From JAAUTT01 sp963846585 (GTDB lineage: Bacteria > Bacteroidota > Bacteroidia > Bacteroidales > JAAUTT01): a stretch of DNA of 64,000 bases. The position numbers were made by a program, and so were the translations under genes. The notes under the pieces are model-generated. The model saw only the letters and a program-made list of their open reading frames with translations, was not told the origin of the DNA and did no database searches. This document shows, piece after piece, positions 27,035-35,794 of the stretch (positions are counted from its first letter, which is position 1; each line of letters begins with the position of its first letter). Where the stretch lies: the NCBI GenBank assembly GCA_963846585.1, contig CAWJWO010000015.1, positions 496,001 to 560,000 on the forward strand, given 5' to 3'.

Positions 27035-27349
27035 CTAATCAAAAAGTTCTCCGAACCCTGAACGAATCACCAGATTTTTTAAATCGCTGTTCATTTTGAA
27101 ATTAAATTTGACTTTTTTATTTATGGAAGCACAACTTTTTTTTATGGAATAAAGCAGCTGTATTCCAGTTAAATCGATATGAGCAATATTAGCCTGAATA
27201 TTAAGTTGTTCAAAATCATTTAAATGAGTTATAATTTCATCTTTAATATCATTTGAATTAATAAAGCTCAATTCATTATCGATGTATAGTGTCGCTATTT
27301 GGGCCTCACCTTTTGTAAACTTATGAATTTCCAATGTTTTACGGCTCAT
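27035..27349 (-). CDS. STAS-domain protein, anti-sigma-antagonist-like
   Basis: About 104 residues forming one STAS fold. The loop that carries the phosphorylatable residue in SpoIIAA relatives reads HIDLTGIQLLYSIKK, with Thr in the right place and Leu instead of the usual Ser before it. I place the start at ATG 27349; an upstream in-frame TTG at 27358 would overlap the preceding stop. Small STAS proteins occur in several chemosensory operons as partners of receivers or phosphatases. Substrate and partner unknown. Confidence 0.8.
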   Translation of the reverse strand: MSRKTLEIHKFTKGEAQIATLYIDNELSFINSNDIKDEIITHLNDFEQLNIQANIAHIDLTGIQLLYSIKKSCASINKKVKFNFKMNSDLKNLVIRSGFGELFD

Positions 27350-27354
27350 GATTT

Positions 27355-29178
27355 TCAAAATAATTCTAAATTATCATCATCCTCTTCAGCTCCTGTACTA
27401 TTAAAATCAAATTTATCAATTTTTTTGTCTGATATTAAGGTTTCATGAATTTTATGTTCACTCTCCATAGTATACCGTGACTTTAAATATTCAAGCTTAT
27501 TAAGGTGTTCATTACCATCAATAATTTCAAATTTACCATTAATCTCATTCAATTTTAAGATAATTTCTTCTATTACTTTATCAAAAAGGTCATAATATTT
27601 AATCTGTTTTAGCGAAATTTTAATATCGGCAGAAATGATATTGCTTAATATTTGGTTTTCAGCAATTATTTTAAAAATATTTTCGTTATTGTCAAACATG
27701 TCTTTTATTAAATCGCTGCAATTATTCACAAATTGTTTAAGCTGTATATTAATTAAATCAACTTTCGATGGAATATTGCCGGATTTATTCCCATGAAAAC
27801 TAATCTTTTTAATTTTTTCAAATTGACTGTGATATAAATTATTTATTGATTTTATTTCAGCCAAAGTACTCCTTATTTGGTTGGTAGTTGATGCATATTC
27901 GCCAATTTCAAGAGAAGTTTGATTATCAAGAGACCTTGTTATACTTTTTTCAATAGTAAAAATAAAATCGGAAAGCTCATCATAATTATCAATTACTTCA
28001 TTAAGTTGTCGTTGATGGTAAATAGTTTTTTCTTTAACGAAATTAATTGATTTTTCGAATATCTCTGAAAAATATTCAGCTGCTTCCAATTTTTCCCTGA
28101 TAGTTTCAAAATAAGATGAATTTGAATCCGCTGAATTACCAATTAATTGATTACATAAATCTGAAATTTTAGTCATTTCATCGCCTACCTCCAGAAACTT
28201 TCCGGAAATAATTTCTATTGCCTTCTGATATTGTTTATTAGCATGAATTAACTGAGCTGCCTGTAAACAAGCTATATCCCGTATCTGATCAAGCCATTCG
28301 AAATGCTTTTTAGTACTGATTGCTTCGTTTTCAGATGATTTAATATCATCTATTTTTTTAAGAATATCCTTGTGAGTCTGTTGAATATGAGTAATTTTTT
28401 GTTGAATAATATCCTGGTACTGCAGGTTAGTGATAATTTTATCAATACTGCCACTTGTATTTTTTGTAATCTCAGTTAATATGGGTATTTGTTGAATAGC
28501 CTCATTGTATTTATCATCCAATAAATTTGTAGAAAGATTTATTTCAGCTATTATTTCATTAATCTGTTTAACGCTTCTATTTTTTTGTTGAATTAATTGA
28601 TTTACAAGCTCTTTAATTTTCTCTTTAAAACTATTTGAATTGCTGTAAAATTCAATAAAAAAGGATTTGGTTTGAACAATAAGTTCGCTAAAATCATTTG
28701 TTTTACTGACAATTTTCCCATTAGGGCTTGTTGAAATAATAATATCTAATTTTAAATTTGTAACTAACAACTTAAGAGTCATAATGTCCTGTTTTAAATT
28801 GTTAGCGGTAACAAACATTTTATCCATTTCCTGGATCATTTCTTCAAATGAATTAATTGTAGTATTAACAAATAATTCATAATCATCGAGAAGTGATTGA
28901 AGTTGGCTTCTGAATTTCTTTAAATTTTCAATAAACTCCTTTCTTTTTTGATCATTTGTAATAATATTAAATAAATCCAATGCGTTATCGGATATGATTT
29001 TCGCGTCAGAGTAATATTTTTTAAAATAGGCGTTTAACGTCATAAAATCTTCTGAGGAACAAGAATGCAGTGATAATATTTTTTCATCTATTTCACTAAA
29101 AATACTTGTAATTTCCTGGATTGAATAATTATTAGCCACGGTAGTGACAGGAAGGTATTCTTTTTTATCTTCAATCAT
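27355..29178 (-). CDS. long helical protein of the chemotaxis operon with CheZ-like DxxxQ motif
   Basis: 607 residues, almost entirely predicted helical and coiled, with no transmembrane segment or signal peptide. Two related segments stand out: LQYQDIIQQKITHI (252-265, Asp256 and Gln260 spaced as in the CheZ phosphatase motif DxxxQ) and IKYYDLFDKVIEEI (526-539), suggesting an internal duplication in which only the first copy keeps both residues. No methyl-accepting hairpin-tip signature is present. The C-terminus is very acidic and ends NLELF, reminiscent of CheR-binding receptor tails (NWETF). It may be a CheY phosphatase, a cytosolic receptor or a scaffold; I do not recognise a named family. 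Confidence 0.7.
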   Translation of the reverse strand: MIEDKKEYLPVTTVANNYSIQEITSIFSEIDEKILSLHSCSSEDFMTLNAYFKKYYSDAKIISDNALDLFNIITNDQKRKEFIENLKKFRSQLQSLLDDYELFVNTTINSFEEMIQEMDKMFVTANNLKQDIMTLKLLVTNLKLDIIISTSPNGKIVSKTNDFSELIVQTKSFFIEFYSNSNSFKEKIKELVNQLIQQKNRSVKQINEIIAEINLSTNLLDDKYNEAIQQIPILTEITKNTSGSIDKIITNLQYQDIIQQKITHIQQTHKDILKKIDDIKSSENEAISTKKHFEWLDQIRDIACLQAAQLIHANKQYQKAIEIISGKFLEVGDEMTKISDLCNQLIGNSADSNSSYFETIREKLEAAEYFSEIFEKSINFVKEKTIYHQRQLNEVIDNYDELSDFIFTIEKSITRSLDNQTSLEIGEYASTTNQIRSTLAEIKSINNLYHSQFEKIKKISFHGNKSGNIPSKVDLINIQLKQFVNNCSDLIKDMFDNNENIFKIIAENQILSNIISADIKISLKQIKYYDLFDKVIEEIILKLNEINGKFEIIDGNEHLNKLEYLKSRYTMESEHKIHETLISDKKIDKFDFNSTGAEEDDDNLELF

Positions 29179-29254
29179 TATTCTGAATTTCTAATTAGTC
29201 ACAATTACAAAATAAATACAAATCAAATAAAAAAATTGCTTTCGGGCTGTTAAT

Positions 29255-29650
29255 TTAAGCCAAAGATTTTTGCTTTTTCAGAATTGTTTCGATCCGTTCA
29301 ATAAAATCTTGAATATCAATTGGTTTATTAATAAAGTCCATTGCCCCCAATTCCATTGACCTCCTTCTATTATCAACATCAGCGACAGCTGAAACTATTA
29401 TTACCGGAATGTCTTTGGTAGAATCATTATTTTTTATTTCCCTTAAAAAATCAAAGCCGCTAATTTTGGGCATTAGTAAATCCAACAATATCAGATTAAC
29501 ATTTTCTTTCTTAATAATCTGATAAGCTTCCTTAACTGATTGAGCAGTTTCAATGTCATAACCCTGGCCATTCAATATTGCTTCCAATAAAACAATATTT
29601 GTGGAAGAATCATCAACCACTAATATTCTGGATATTTGATCTTTTTTCAT
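29255..29650 (-). CDS. single-domain response regulator
   Basis: 131-residue receiver with VVDDSS (11-16), phospho-Asp57 (LILLDLLMP), Ser/Ala at VSAVAD and Lys in INKPID. First gene of the chemotaxis-type operon, 76 bp before the helical protein. It is more like a PleD/hybrid-type receiver than the CheY next to cheA, so the operon has two stand-alone receivers, one perhaps a phosphate sink. Confidence 0.9.
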   Translation of the reverse strand: MKKDQISRILVVDDSSTNIVLLEAILNGQGYDIETAQSVKEAYQIIKKENVNLILLDLLMPKISGFDFLREIKNNDSTKDIPVIIVSAVADVDNRRRSMELGAMDFINKPIDIQDFIERIETILKKQKSLA

Positions 29651-29704
29651 TTTGCAACAAATTCAATTCACAATTATTAAATAATAAAATTTATTTTAAA
29701 ATTA

Positions 29705-29826
29705 AAATATACATAAATATACATAAATATACTTGTGTTGATGCAATGAAAAGGCTTTTTTTTGAATTAGTTTCTTAAATGATTATTAAAATATACAACA
29801 GTCAGAATTTCTACAGTTAAATATAC
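29705..29826. promoter_or_regulatory. five AAATATAC words in the che / Crp divergent region
   Basis: Copies begin at 29705, 29715, 29725, 29789 and 29819. The first three are tandem with a 10-bp period, about one helical turn. They lie between the first gene of the chemotaxis operon (minus strand) and the Crp/Fnr gene (plus strand), so they could be binding sites for a shared regulator. Direct evidence is lacking and the AT bias makes chance recurrence possible. Confidence 0.35.
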
Positions 29827-29877
29827 AAAACATTAGAAGATTTTCGTATATTTAGAAATCAATGTAAATTAATTCAG

Positions 29878-30573
29878 ATGAATTATTCTACACAGGAACT
29901 AACTACTGACTCTAAAGAGTTTTATCTGCCTTTTATGAACCTGTTAACTCAGGAACAATCTGATTTTATTGCTAACAATAGTAACATTGTAAAGTACAAA
30001 AACAGGGATGTAATATTTCTGCAAAATACCAGGACTTCTCATATAATGTTTATCAAGTCGGGTTTAGTGAAAATATATAAAGAAGGCAGAAATGGCAAAA
30101 TACTTATATTAAGGATTGATACCCCTAATAACTATTTAGGGCTTATGTCAGTATTTGGCCATGACATCCATCAGTTTTCCGGTGCCGCTATTGAGAACTC
30201 GGAAATATACTTCACTGATATAAATGCATTTAAAACCCTGATAAAAGAGAATGGAATATTCGCTATTAAATTGATGAATTCAATAAGCCAGGAAGGATTA
30301 TTTTTATTTGAAAGACTGATGAGCCAGTCTCATAAACAATTACCAGGCCGTATAGCAGATGTAATTTTGTATTTTGCCGAAAAAATATATCATTCTTCTG
30401 CTATTACATTGCCCCTCACCCGAAGGGAACTTGCTGAACTTGCCGGGACTACAAAAGAAAGTTTTATAAGGACATTGACTGAATTTAAAAATGACAAAAT
30501 TATTGATCTTGACGGGTCTTCCCTTGAAATTAAAAGTCTGAAGATAATAAAAACTCTGAGTGAGTTGGGCTGA
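29878..30573 (+). CDS. Crp/Fnr family transcriptional regulator
   Basis: 231 residues: a cyclic-nucleotide-binding-type beta barrel (about 20-140) and a winged helix with LTRRELAELAGTTKESFIRTLTEF (about 182-205). There is no N-terminal cysteine cluster, so it is not an Fe-S oxygen sensor of the FNR type, and the cAMP-pocket residues of CRP are not conserved. Divergent from the chemotaxis-type operon, which it might regulate. Confidence 0.9.
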   Translation: MNYSTQELTTDSKEFYLPFMNLLTQEQSDFIANNSNIVKYKNRDVIFLQNTRTSHIMFIKSGLVKIYKEGRNGKILILRIDTPNNYLGLMSVFGHDIHQFSGAAIENSEIYFTDINAFKTLIKENGIFAIKLMNSISQEGLFLFERLMSQSHKQLPGRIADVILYFAEKIYHSSAITLPLTRRELAELAGTTKESFIRTLTEFKNDKIIDLDGSSLEIKSLKIIKTLSELG

Positions 30574-30578
30574 ATATA

Positions 30579-30702
30579 GAACCAGGAACCAAGAACCAGG
30601 AACCAGGACAAAATACTATTTTATATCCGGGTTCCGTTATTTATATTTTGATTCTTTCAGAAATATTATGCTAAGCACTAAGCACTTTGCACTAAGCACT
30701 TT
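30579..30702. repeat. word arrays before the M1 peptidase (GGAACCA; ACTAAGC)
   Basis: 30579-30609 repeats GAACCAG/GAACCAA heptamers. 30671-30702 repeats ACTAAGC-type words; this second array lies inside the coding sequence of the peptidase signal peptide. Confidence 0.85.
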
Positions 30703-32383
30703 TATACTAATATTTTTCAATATCGTAATTTGCGCACAATTAAATAATAATTCAGGCCAATCCGAATGGTACAATGATTATGATGTTAAGTTTTATAAGA
30801 TTGAATTAAACTCAAGCGATACTTCTCTGTATATTGAAGGCAAAACCTCCATTTATTGTGAATCGAATTTAAATAATTCAAAAATATTTACTATTGAATT
30901 AGGCCAGCACCTGACCATAGATTCAATATTATATAATTATAAAAAAGTTAGTTTCGGGCATACTGAAGATATAGTAAAAGTATCGATACCTGATACGGTT
31001 TTTAAAGGCAAAATGATGATGTTTACTATTTTTTACAGGGGAACAGTTCCTTCAAATGGCTTTTTTTCAGGTTTATCATTCAAAAAAGACGATTACTGGC
31101 AGATACCGGTTGTATGGTCACTGTCAGAACCATTCAGGGCTAAAGATTGGTACCCGTGCAAACAATATTTGCCGGATAAGGCAGATTCAGCCTGTATTTA
31201 TATTACAGTGCCTAAAAACTGTAAAGTTGGTTCAAATGGATTATTGAAAGCAATAATTCCGGTTGATTCCGATAGAATTTGTTATAAATGGCAAACCAAT
31301 TATCCGGTTGCCTATTATTTGATTTCATTTACAGTGGGTGATTTTCAGGAATATAGTTATTACGTTAACCTGACTGACAGAGATTCGCTCAAAATACAAA
31401 ATTATATTTATAACAAACCCGGATGTTTATTAAAAAATAAACAATTTATAGATGCAACCGGCGAATACATTAAATACTATGTATCGTTATTTGGAGAATA
31501 CCCGTTTATGAAAGAGAAATACGGTCACTGCCTTGCTCCTGTTCAGGGAGGTATGGAACACCAGACTATGGCTACAGTGAAGAATTTTAATCCGGATCTG
31601 GTAGCACATGAACTTGCTCATCAATGGTTTGGTGATTATGTTACATGCAAAAGCTGGCAGGATATATGGATAAACGAAGGATTTGCGTCATATTGCGAAT
31701 ATCTGTCCATAAAAAAATTTGAATCACAACTTGCAGCTCAAACCTGGATGGATAATGCACATTCATCTTCTTTGAACGATTCAGATGGTTCTGTATATGT
31801 GCCTGATAATGATAAAAATAATGAATGGCGAATTTTTAATAATAATTTAACTTACAAAAAAGGAGCATCAATTATACATCAACTCAGATACGAAATAAAC
31901 AACGATACTTTGTTTTTTTCCATATTACGTAAATTTCTCAAAAAATATGCTTATTCGGTAGCTACAGGACATGATTTTGAAAATGTTGTCACAAATTCAA
32001 CTGAACAGGATTATTCGTGGTTTTTCAATCAATGGTATTATGGGAAAGGATATCCTGTATATGATTTTAATTGGAAACAAGTGAAAGATACGCTATATTT
32101 ATACGCTCATCAGGCTTCATCGGCTGCAGGCAACAATTTTTTCAAAATGCACTTCGATGTGCGGCTAAAATTTAAAAATAATGATTCATTGATAAGATTA
32201 TACCAGGAAAAGAAGGTTGCCGTTTATAAAATTCCCATTAAAAATAAAATTGAAAAAATAGTGATTGACCCCGATCATTGGTGTATTATGAAAGTTCTAA
32301 ATTTGTCAAAGGTGTCAGGATTTAAATTTTCTTTTGTTAATAATACGCTTATTCCTAAATTCGAAAAGGCAAAAACTAATTAA
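30668..32383 (+). CDS. M1 family zinc metallopeptidase, exported
   Basis: About 571 residues. The zinc site HELAHQWFGD followed 18 residues later by NEGFASY and the exopeptidase motif QGGMEHQTM identify the aminopeptidase N/M1 family, acting on N-terminal residues of peptides. I place the start at ATG 30668: the peptide MLSTKHFALSTFILIFFNIVICAQ is a good signal sequence, while the frame upstream merely translates an intergenic GAACCAG array. The first dozen codons of the signal peptide come from an ACTAAGC word array. Probably periplasmic or surface-exposed. Confidence 0.88.
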   Translation: MLSTKHFALSTFILIFFNIVICAQLNNNSGQSEWYNDYDVKFYKIELNSSDTSLYIEGKTSIYCESNLNNSKIFTIELGQHLTIDSILYNYKKVSFGHTEDIVKVSIPDTVFKGKMMMFTIFYRGTVPSNGFFSGLSFKKDDYWQIPVVWSLSEPFRAKDWYPCKQYLPDKADSACIYITVPKNCKVGSNGLLKAIIPVDSDRICYKWQTNYPVAYYLISFTVGDFQEYSYYVNLTDRDSLKIQNYIYNKPGCLLKNKQFIDATGEYIKYYVSLFGEYPFMKEKYGHCLAPVQGGMEHQTMATVKNFNPDLVAHELAHQWFGDYVTCKSWQDIWINEGFASYCEYLSIKKFESQLAAQTWMDNAHSSSLNDSDGSVYVPDNDKNNEWRIFNNNLTYKKGASIIHQLRYEINNDTLFFSILRKFLKKYAYSVATGHDFENVVTNSTEQDYSWFFNQWYYGKGYPVYDFNWKQVKDTLYLYAHQASSAAGNNFFKMHFDVRLKFKNNDSLIRLYQEKKVAVYKIPIKNKIEKIVIDPDHWCIMKVLNLSKVSGFKFSFVNNTLIPKFEKAKTN

Positions 32384-32429
32384 ATGTTGGTTTAAAATTC
32401 ACCTAACAATCTATAATTTAATATAATAT

Positions 32430-33089
32430 ATGCTTTATAAAACAATTATCAAAAATAAATGGTTCTTTTTGCCTTATTTTGTGTTAGTAGTTATATGCAT
32501 TATAGTTATATTAAATTTTACAAAATCAGAAATACATATTTATTGCAACCGGTATTATTCTGATTTTGCTGATTTTTTTTTCAGGTATATTACAAATCTT
32601 GGCAATGGGATTTTTCTGCCACTTTTTATATTTATAATGCTTTTCTATAGTGTAAGATATTCTATATTAATGGTGGCGGTTTTTATAATGTCAGGACTGA
32701 TAGTTCAGCTGATTAAACATATTGGTTTCTATGATTCCCTGCGGCCATCAAAATATTTGGGAAATATCCATTCCCTTCATCTGGTAAATGGCATCCACCA
32801 ATTTAATTATCATAGTTTTCCTTCAGGTCATTCAGCAACAGCATTTTGTATATTTTTATGTTTTGCATTAATTTCAGGGAAAAATTGGGTTAAGATAGCA
32901 ATGCTTGTTTTTGCCTCCATTATAGCCTATTCAAGAGTATATCTTTCACAGCATTTTTTAATTGATATTTTGGCAGGGTCACTTATCGGAGTTATAGTTA
33001 CTTTAATTATTTATTTATGGATTAACACTTTAACCTACTCATGGCTTAATAAAAAAATCAGGATTTTTAAAACTAAAATTATTGTATGA
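32430..33089 (+). CDS. PAP2-family membrane phosphatase
   Basis: 219 residues, about six transmembrane helices. The three PAP2 motifs are present: KHIGFYDSLRP (C1), FPSGHSATAF (C2) and SRVYLSQHFLIDILAG (C3). Likely acts on a lipid phosphate such as undecaprenyl or phosphatidylglycerol phosphate, or modifies lipid A. Overlaps the next gene by 4 bp (ATGA), a pairing common for lipid A or polyprenyl-sugar modification. Confidence 0.9.
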   Translation: MLYKTIIKNKWFFLPYFVLVVICIIVILNFTKSEIHIYCNRYYSDFADFFFRYITNLGNGIFLPLFIFIMLFYSVRYSILMVAVFIMSGLIVQLIKHIGFYDSLRPSKYLGNIHSLHLVNGIHQFNYHSFPSGHSATAFCIFLCFALISGKNWVKIAMLVFASIIAYSRVYLSQHFLIDILAGSLIGVIVTLIIYLWINTLTYSWLNKKIRIFKTKIIV

Positions 33090-34738
33090 AGTCCTTATCA
33101 AGCCGGTTTGTAGAATTATCAATAATTATAGTTACAGGGTTGCTTTTCATTCCTTTTTTAGGCAATGTTCATTTGTTTGACTGGGATGAAATAAATTTTG
33201 CCGAAGCTGCCCGTGAAATGATTAGGACCGGAAATTATCTAACGGTTCAAATTGATTTTCATCCTTTTTGGGAAAAACCTCCGTTGTTTATCTGGTTGCA
33301 GGTATTATCAATGAAAATATTCGGCATAAATGAATTTGCAGCCCGTTTTCCAAATGCATTTTGTGGTATTGTTACCTCGCTTACAATCTTTAACATTGGA
33401 AAAAAATTACGGGATGAAAGGTTCGGTTTGATTTGGGTCCTGGTATATTTATGTTCCATTTTGCCTTTCTTTTATTTCAAATCCGGAATTATTGATCCAT
33501 GGTTTAATTTATTTATTTTTCTTGGGATTTATTGCTCCTTCCGCTATATTCTTTCAAACCAGCCAGGCAAAAGAAACAAATATATAGCCCTTTCGGCTTT
33601 ATTTACAGGGTTAGGGATTCTTGCAAAAGGACCTGTAGCTTTATTAATTTACGGATTAACCTTTTGCATTTATGGTATCATTAAAATGTTTAAGCTTAAA
33701 ATTAAACTTTCCCATTTTGTACTGTTTACAGTAATTTTGATTTTAGTCGGGGGCTTCTGGTTTATTCTGCAGTTAATTAACGGAAATAACAAATTAATAT
33801 ATGACTTTATTATTTACCAGTTAAGATTGTTTCAAACAAAAGATGCCGGTCACGGAGGTTTCTTTTTGTATCATTTTGTAGTATTGTTTATTGGCGTCTT
33901 CCCGGCATCTGTTTTTATGCTTCTGAGCTTTAGAATTGAAAAGAAACAGGACAGGGAGCCGGTTTACGAATTCAAAAACTGGATGATGATCCTTTTTTGG
34001 ACAGCTTTAATATTATTCACAATTGTTAAAACCAAAATTATTCATTATTCATCTATTTGTTATTTTCCATTAACATTTTTAGCAACATACGTTATTGTGA
34101 AACTAATAGAACAAAAAGAAAATATACCCAAATGGATGAACAGGTTATTAATTACAGTTGCGTTTATCTGGGGAATAATAATAGTTATTATTCAATTGGT
34201 TGCCAGATATTCCAATAATATAATTGCCTCGGGGATTATTCCTGATCAGTTTATATCGGGCAATCTTCAGGCAAATGTAACCTGGAGTGGCAAAGAATGG
34301 ATAATTGGGGTAATTTATACAGCCATTATTGGTTTATTGGTGGGTATTAAAAAATTGAGCAATCAGTTTAAAATATTTGGAATAATGTTATCTACTTTAG
34401 CATTTACTTATTTCATACTTGTTATAATTACTCCTAAGATTGAAGGTTATACCCAGTGTGCTGCAATTGAATTCTATACTGAACATAAAAATGAAGAATG
34501 TTATATACAACCTATTGGTTTTAAAACATATGCTCATTTATTTTATTCTGATAAAAAGATACCTGTAAACCCTGAAAGTTACGATGAAAACTGGTTATTA
34601 ACCGGTTCCATAGATAAACCGGCCTATTTTGTAATGAAAAAAGGCAACAGTGACAAGGTATTGATGAGAAATCCCCAGATTAAGTTAATGTATGAAAAAA
34701 ACGGATTTGTTTTTGGAAAAAGGGAGGTGGGAAAATAA
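33086..34738 (+). CDS. ArnT-like/GT39-family membrane glycosyltransferase
   Basis: 550 residues with about a dozen hydrophobic helices and a small C-terminal soluble part. The first loop DWDEINFAEAAREMIRTGN and HPFWEKPPLFIWL fit polyprenyl-phosphate-sugar transferases of the ArnT/PMT group, which move a sugar from a lipid carrier onto lipid A or protein outside the membrane. Translationally coupled to the PAP2 gene. Confidence 0.85.
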   Translation: MKSLSSRFVELSIIIVTGLLFIPFLGNVHLFDWDEINFAEAAREMIRTGNYLTVQIDFHPFWEKPPLFIWLQVLSMKIFGINEFAARFPNAFCGIVTSLTIFNIGKKLRDERFGLIWVLVYLCSILPFFYFKSGIIDPWFNLFIFLGIYCSFRYILSNQPGKRNKYIALSALFTGLGILAKGPVALLIYGLTFCIYGIIKMFKLKIKLSHFVLFTVILILVGGFWFILQLINGNNKLIYDFIIYQLRLFQTKDAGHGGFFLYHFVVLFIGVFPASVFMLLSFRIEKKQDREPVYEFKNWMMILFWTALILFTIVKTKIIHYSSICYFPLTFLATYVIVKLIEQKENIPKWMNRLLITVAFIWGIIIVIIQLVARYSNNIIASGIIPDQFISGNLQANVTWSGKEWIIGVIYTAIIGLLVGIKKLSNQFKIFGIMLSTLAFTYFILVIITPKIEGYTQCAAIEFYTEHKNEECYIQPIGFKTYAHLFYSDKKIPVNPESYDENWLLTGSIDKPAYFVMKKGNSDKVLMRNPQIKLMYEKNGFVFGKREVGK

Positions 34739-34946
34739 TTTGCAAATTTGAAAATTTGAAAATTTGAAAATGATTACAAATTACTAATGACTAATGACTA
34801 ATTAGTTAATGAATTTATGCGTTTATTCGTTAATGTGTTTATAGACTTAATATAAACCTTATAAACCTTATAAACTTATAAACAAATAAACATATAAACA
34901 TAAATAAAGTACAACTAAGCACTAAACACTAACCACTAAGCACTAT
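34739..34946. repeat. mosaic of consecutive word arrays
   Basis: This 210-bp gap is built almost wholly of successive arrays: ATTTGAAAA (34743-34771), ACTAATG (34782-34802), AATG/TTTAT words (34805-34842), TATAAACCT (34850-34895), ATAAACA (34880-34905), and ACTAAGC/ACTAAAC (34913-34944). No gene is seen. It is the richest example in the window. Confidence 0.85.
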
Positions 34947-34950
34947 TACA

Positions 34951-35697
34951 ATGATTAACGGCAAAAAAATTACAGTAGTCCTGCCTGCATATAATGCAGC
35001 CAAGACCCTTAAGAAAACATATAATGAAATACCATTTGAAATTGTTGATAATGTTATTCTGGTTGACGATTTAAGCAGGGATGATACTGTTAAAGTCGCC
35101 ATGGAACTAGGTATTAAACATATAATTGTTCATACAAATAATAAAGGTTACGGCGGAAATCAAAAGAGTTGCTATAATAAGGCCCTGGAAGTAGGTTCCG
35201 ACATTGTTGTAATGCTTCATCCTGATTATCAGTATACTCCAAAATTAATTCAATCAATGTGTTATATTATTGCGAATGATTTATATCCTGTTGTTCTTGG
35301 ATCGAGAATATTAGGACGTGGTGCATTAAAAGGCGGCATGCCCGTTTACAAATATATTTCAAACCGTGTCCTTACCCTTACGCAGAATATATTAATGAAT
35401 CAAAAACTTAGCGAGTACCACACCGGTTACAGAGCTTTTTCTAAAGAGGTACTTGTTAAAATTAAATATGAACTAAATTCTGACGATTTTATTTTTGATA
35501 ACCAAATGCTTGCACAAATATTTTATGCAGGTTTTCAAATTGCTGAAATTACCTGTCCAACAAAATACTTTGACGATGCCTCTTCTATTAACCTGAAACG
35601 TAGCACGGTTTATGGGTTGGGAGTCCTGAAGACATCGGTGATGTATTTTTTGCAAAAAATTAAAGTTTGTAAATTTAAAATATTCCAGTCAAATTGA
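34951..35697 (+). CDS. family 2 glycosyltransferase, dolichyl/polyprenyl-phosphate type
   Basis: 248 residues, no strong membrane helix. GT2 signature: VVLPAYNAAKTL at the N-terminus, VILVDDLSRDDT, HPDYQYTP at the metal-binding position, and SEYHTGYRAFSKEVL. Resembles dolichol-phosphate-mannose synthase-like enzymes that load a sugar on a lipid phosphate, which would supply the ArnT-like transferase encoded just upstream. Confidence 0.88.
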   Translation: MINGKKITVVLPAYNAAKTLKKTYNEIPFEIVDNVILVDDLSRDDTVKVAMELGIKHIIVHTNNKGYGGNQKSCYNKALEVGSDIVVMLHPDYQYTPKLIQSMCYIIANDLYPVVLGSRILGRGALKGGMPVYKYISNRVLTLTQNILMNQKLSEYHTGYRAFSKEVLVKIKYELNSDDFIFDNQMLAQIFYAGFQIAEITCPTKYFDDASSINLKRSTVYGLGVLKTSVMYFLQKIKVCKFKIFQSN

Positions 35698-35711
35698 CAG
35701 GCTAATTTACC

Positions 35712-35731
35712 GGCTTTATGCCAATAAAGCC
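35712..35731 (+). terminator. hairpin after the GT2 gene
   Basis: Perfect 8-bp stem GGCTTTAT / ATAAAGCC around a GCCA loop, 15 bp after the stop codon. It is followed by a T/A-rich stretch rather than a clean T-run, so it is a weak terminator candidate or an element in the clpB leader. Confidence 0.45.
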
Positions 35732-35794
35732 TAATTTAATAACTAAATTAATTGGCAAAAAATTTGTAATAATATATCTGTAAATATAATTATT

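Noticed and set aside
27355..29178. Methyl-accepting chemotaxis receptor
   Set aside because: The 607-residue protein lacks the conserved signalling-tip sequence and any membrane segment; the segment around DIACLQAAQL is only vaguely similar.
29190..29200. Single TTAGTCAC word upstream of the helical-protein gene
   Set aside because: Matches the 21-bp box core but stands alone, without a phased partner.
30560..30667. 36-codon N-terminal extension of the M1 peptidase
   Set aside because: It translates a GAACCAG word array, and a signal peptide begins at the next ATG.
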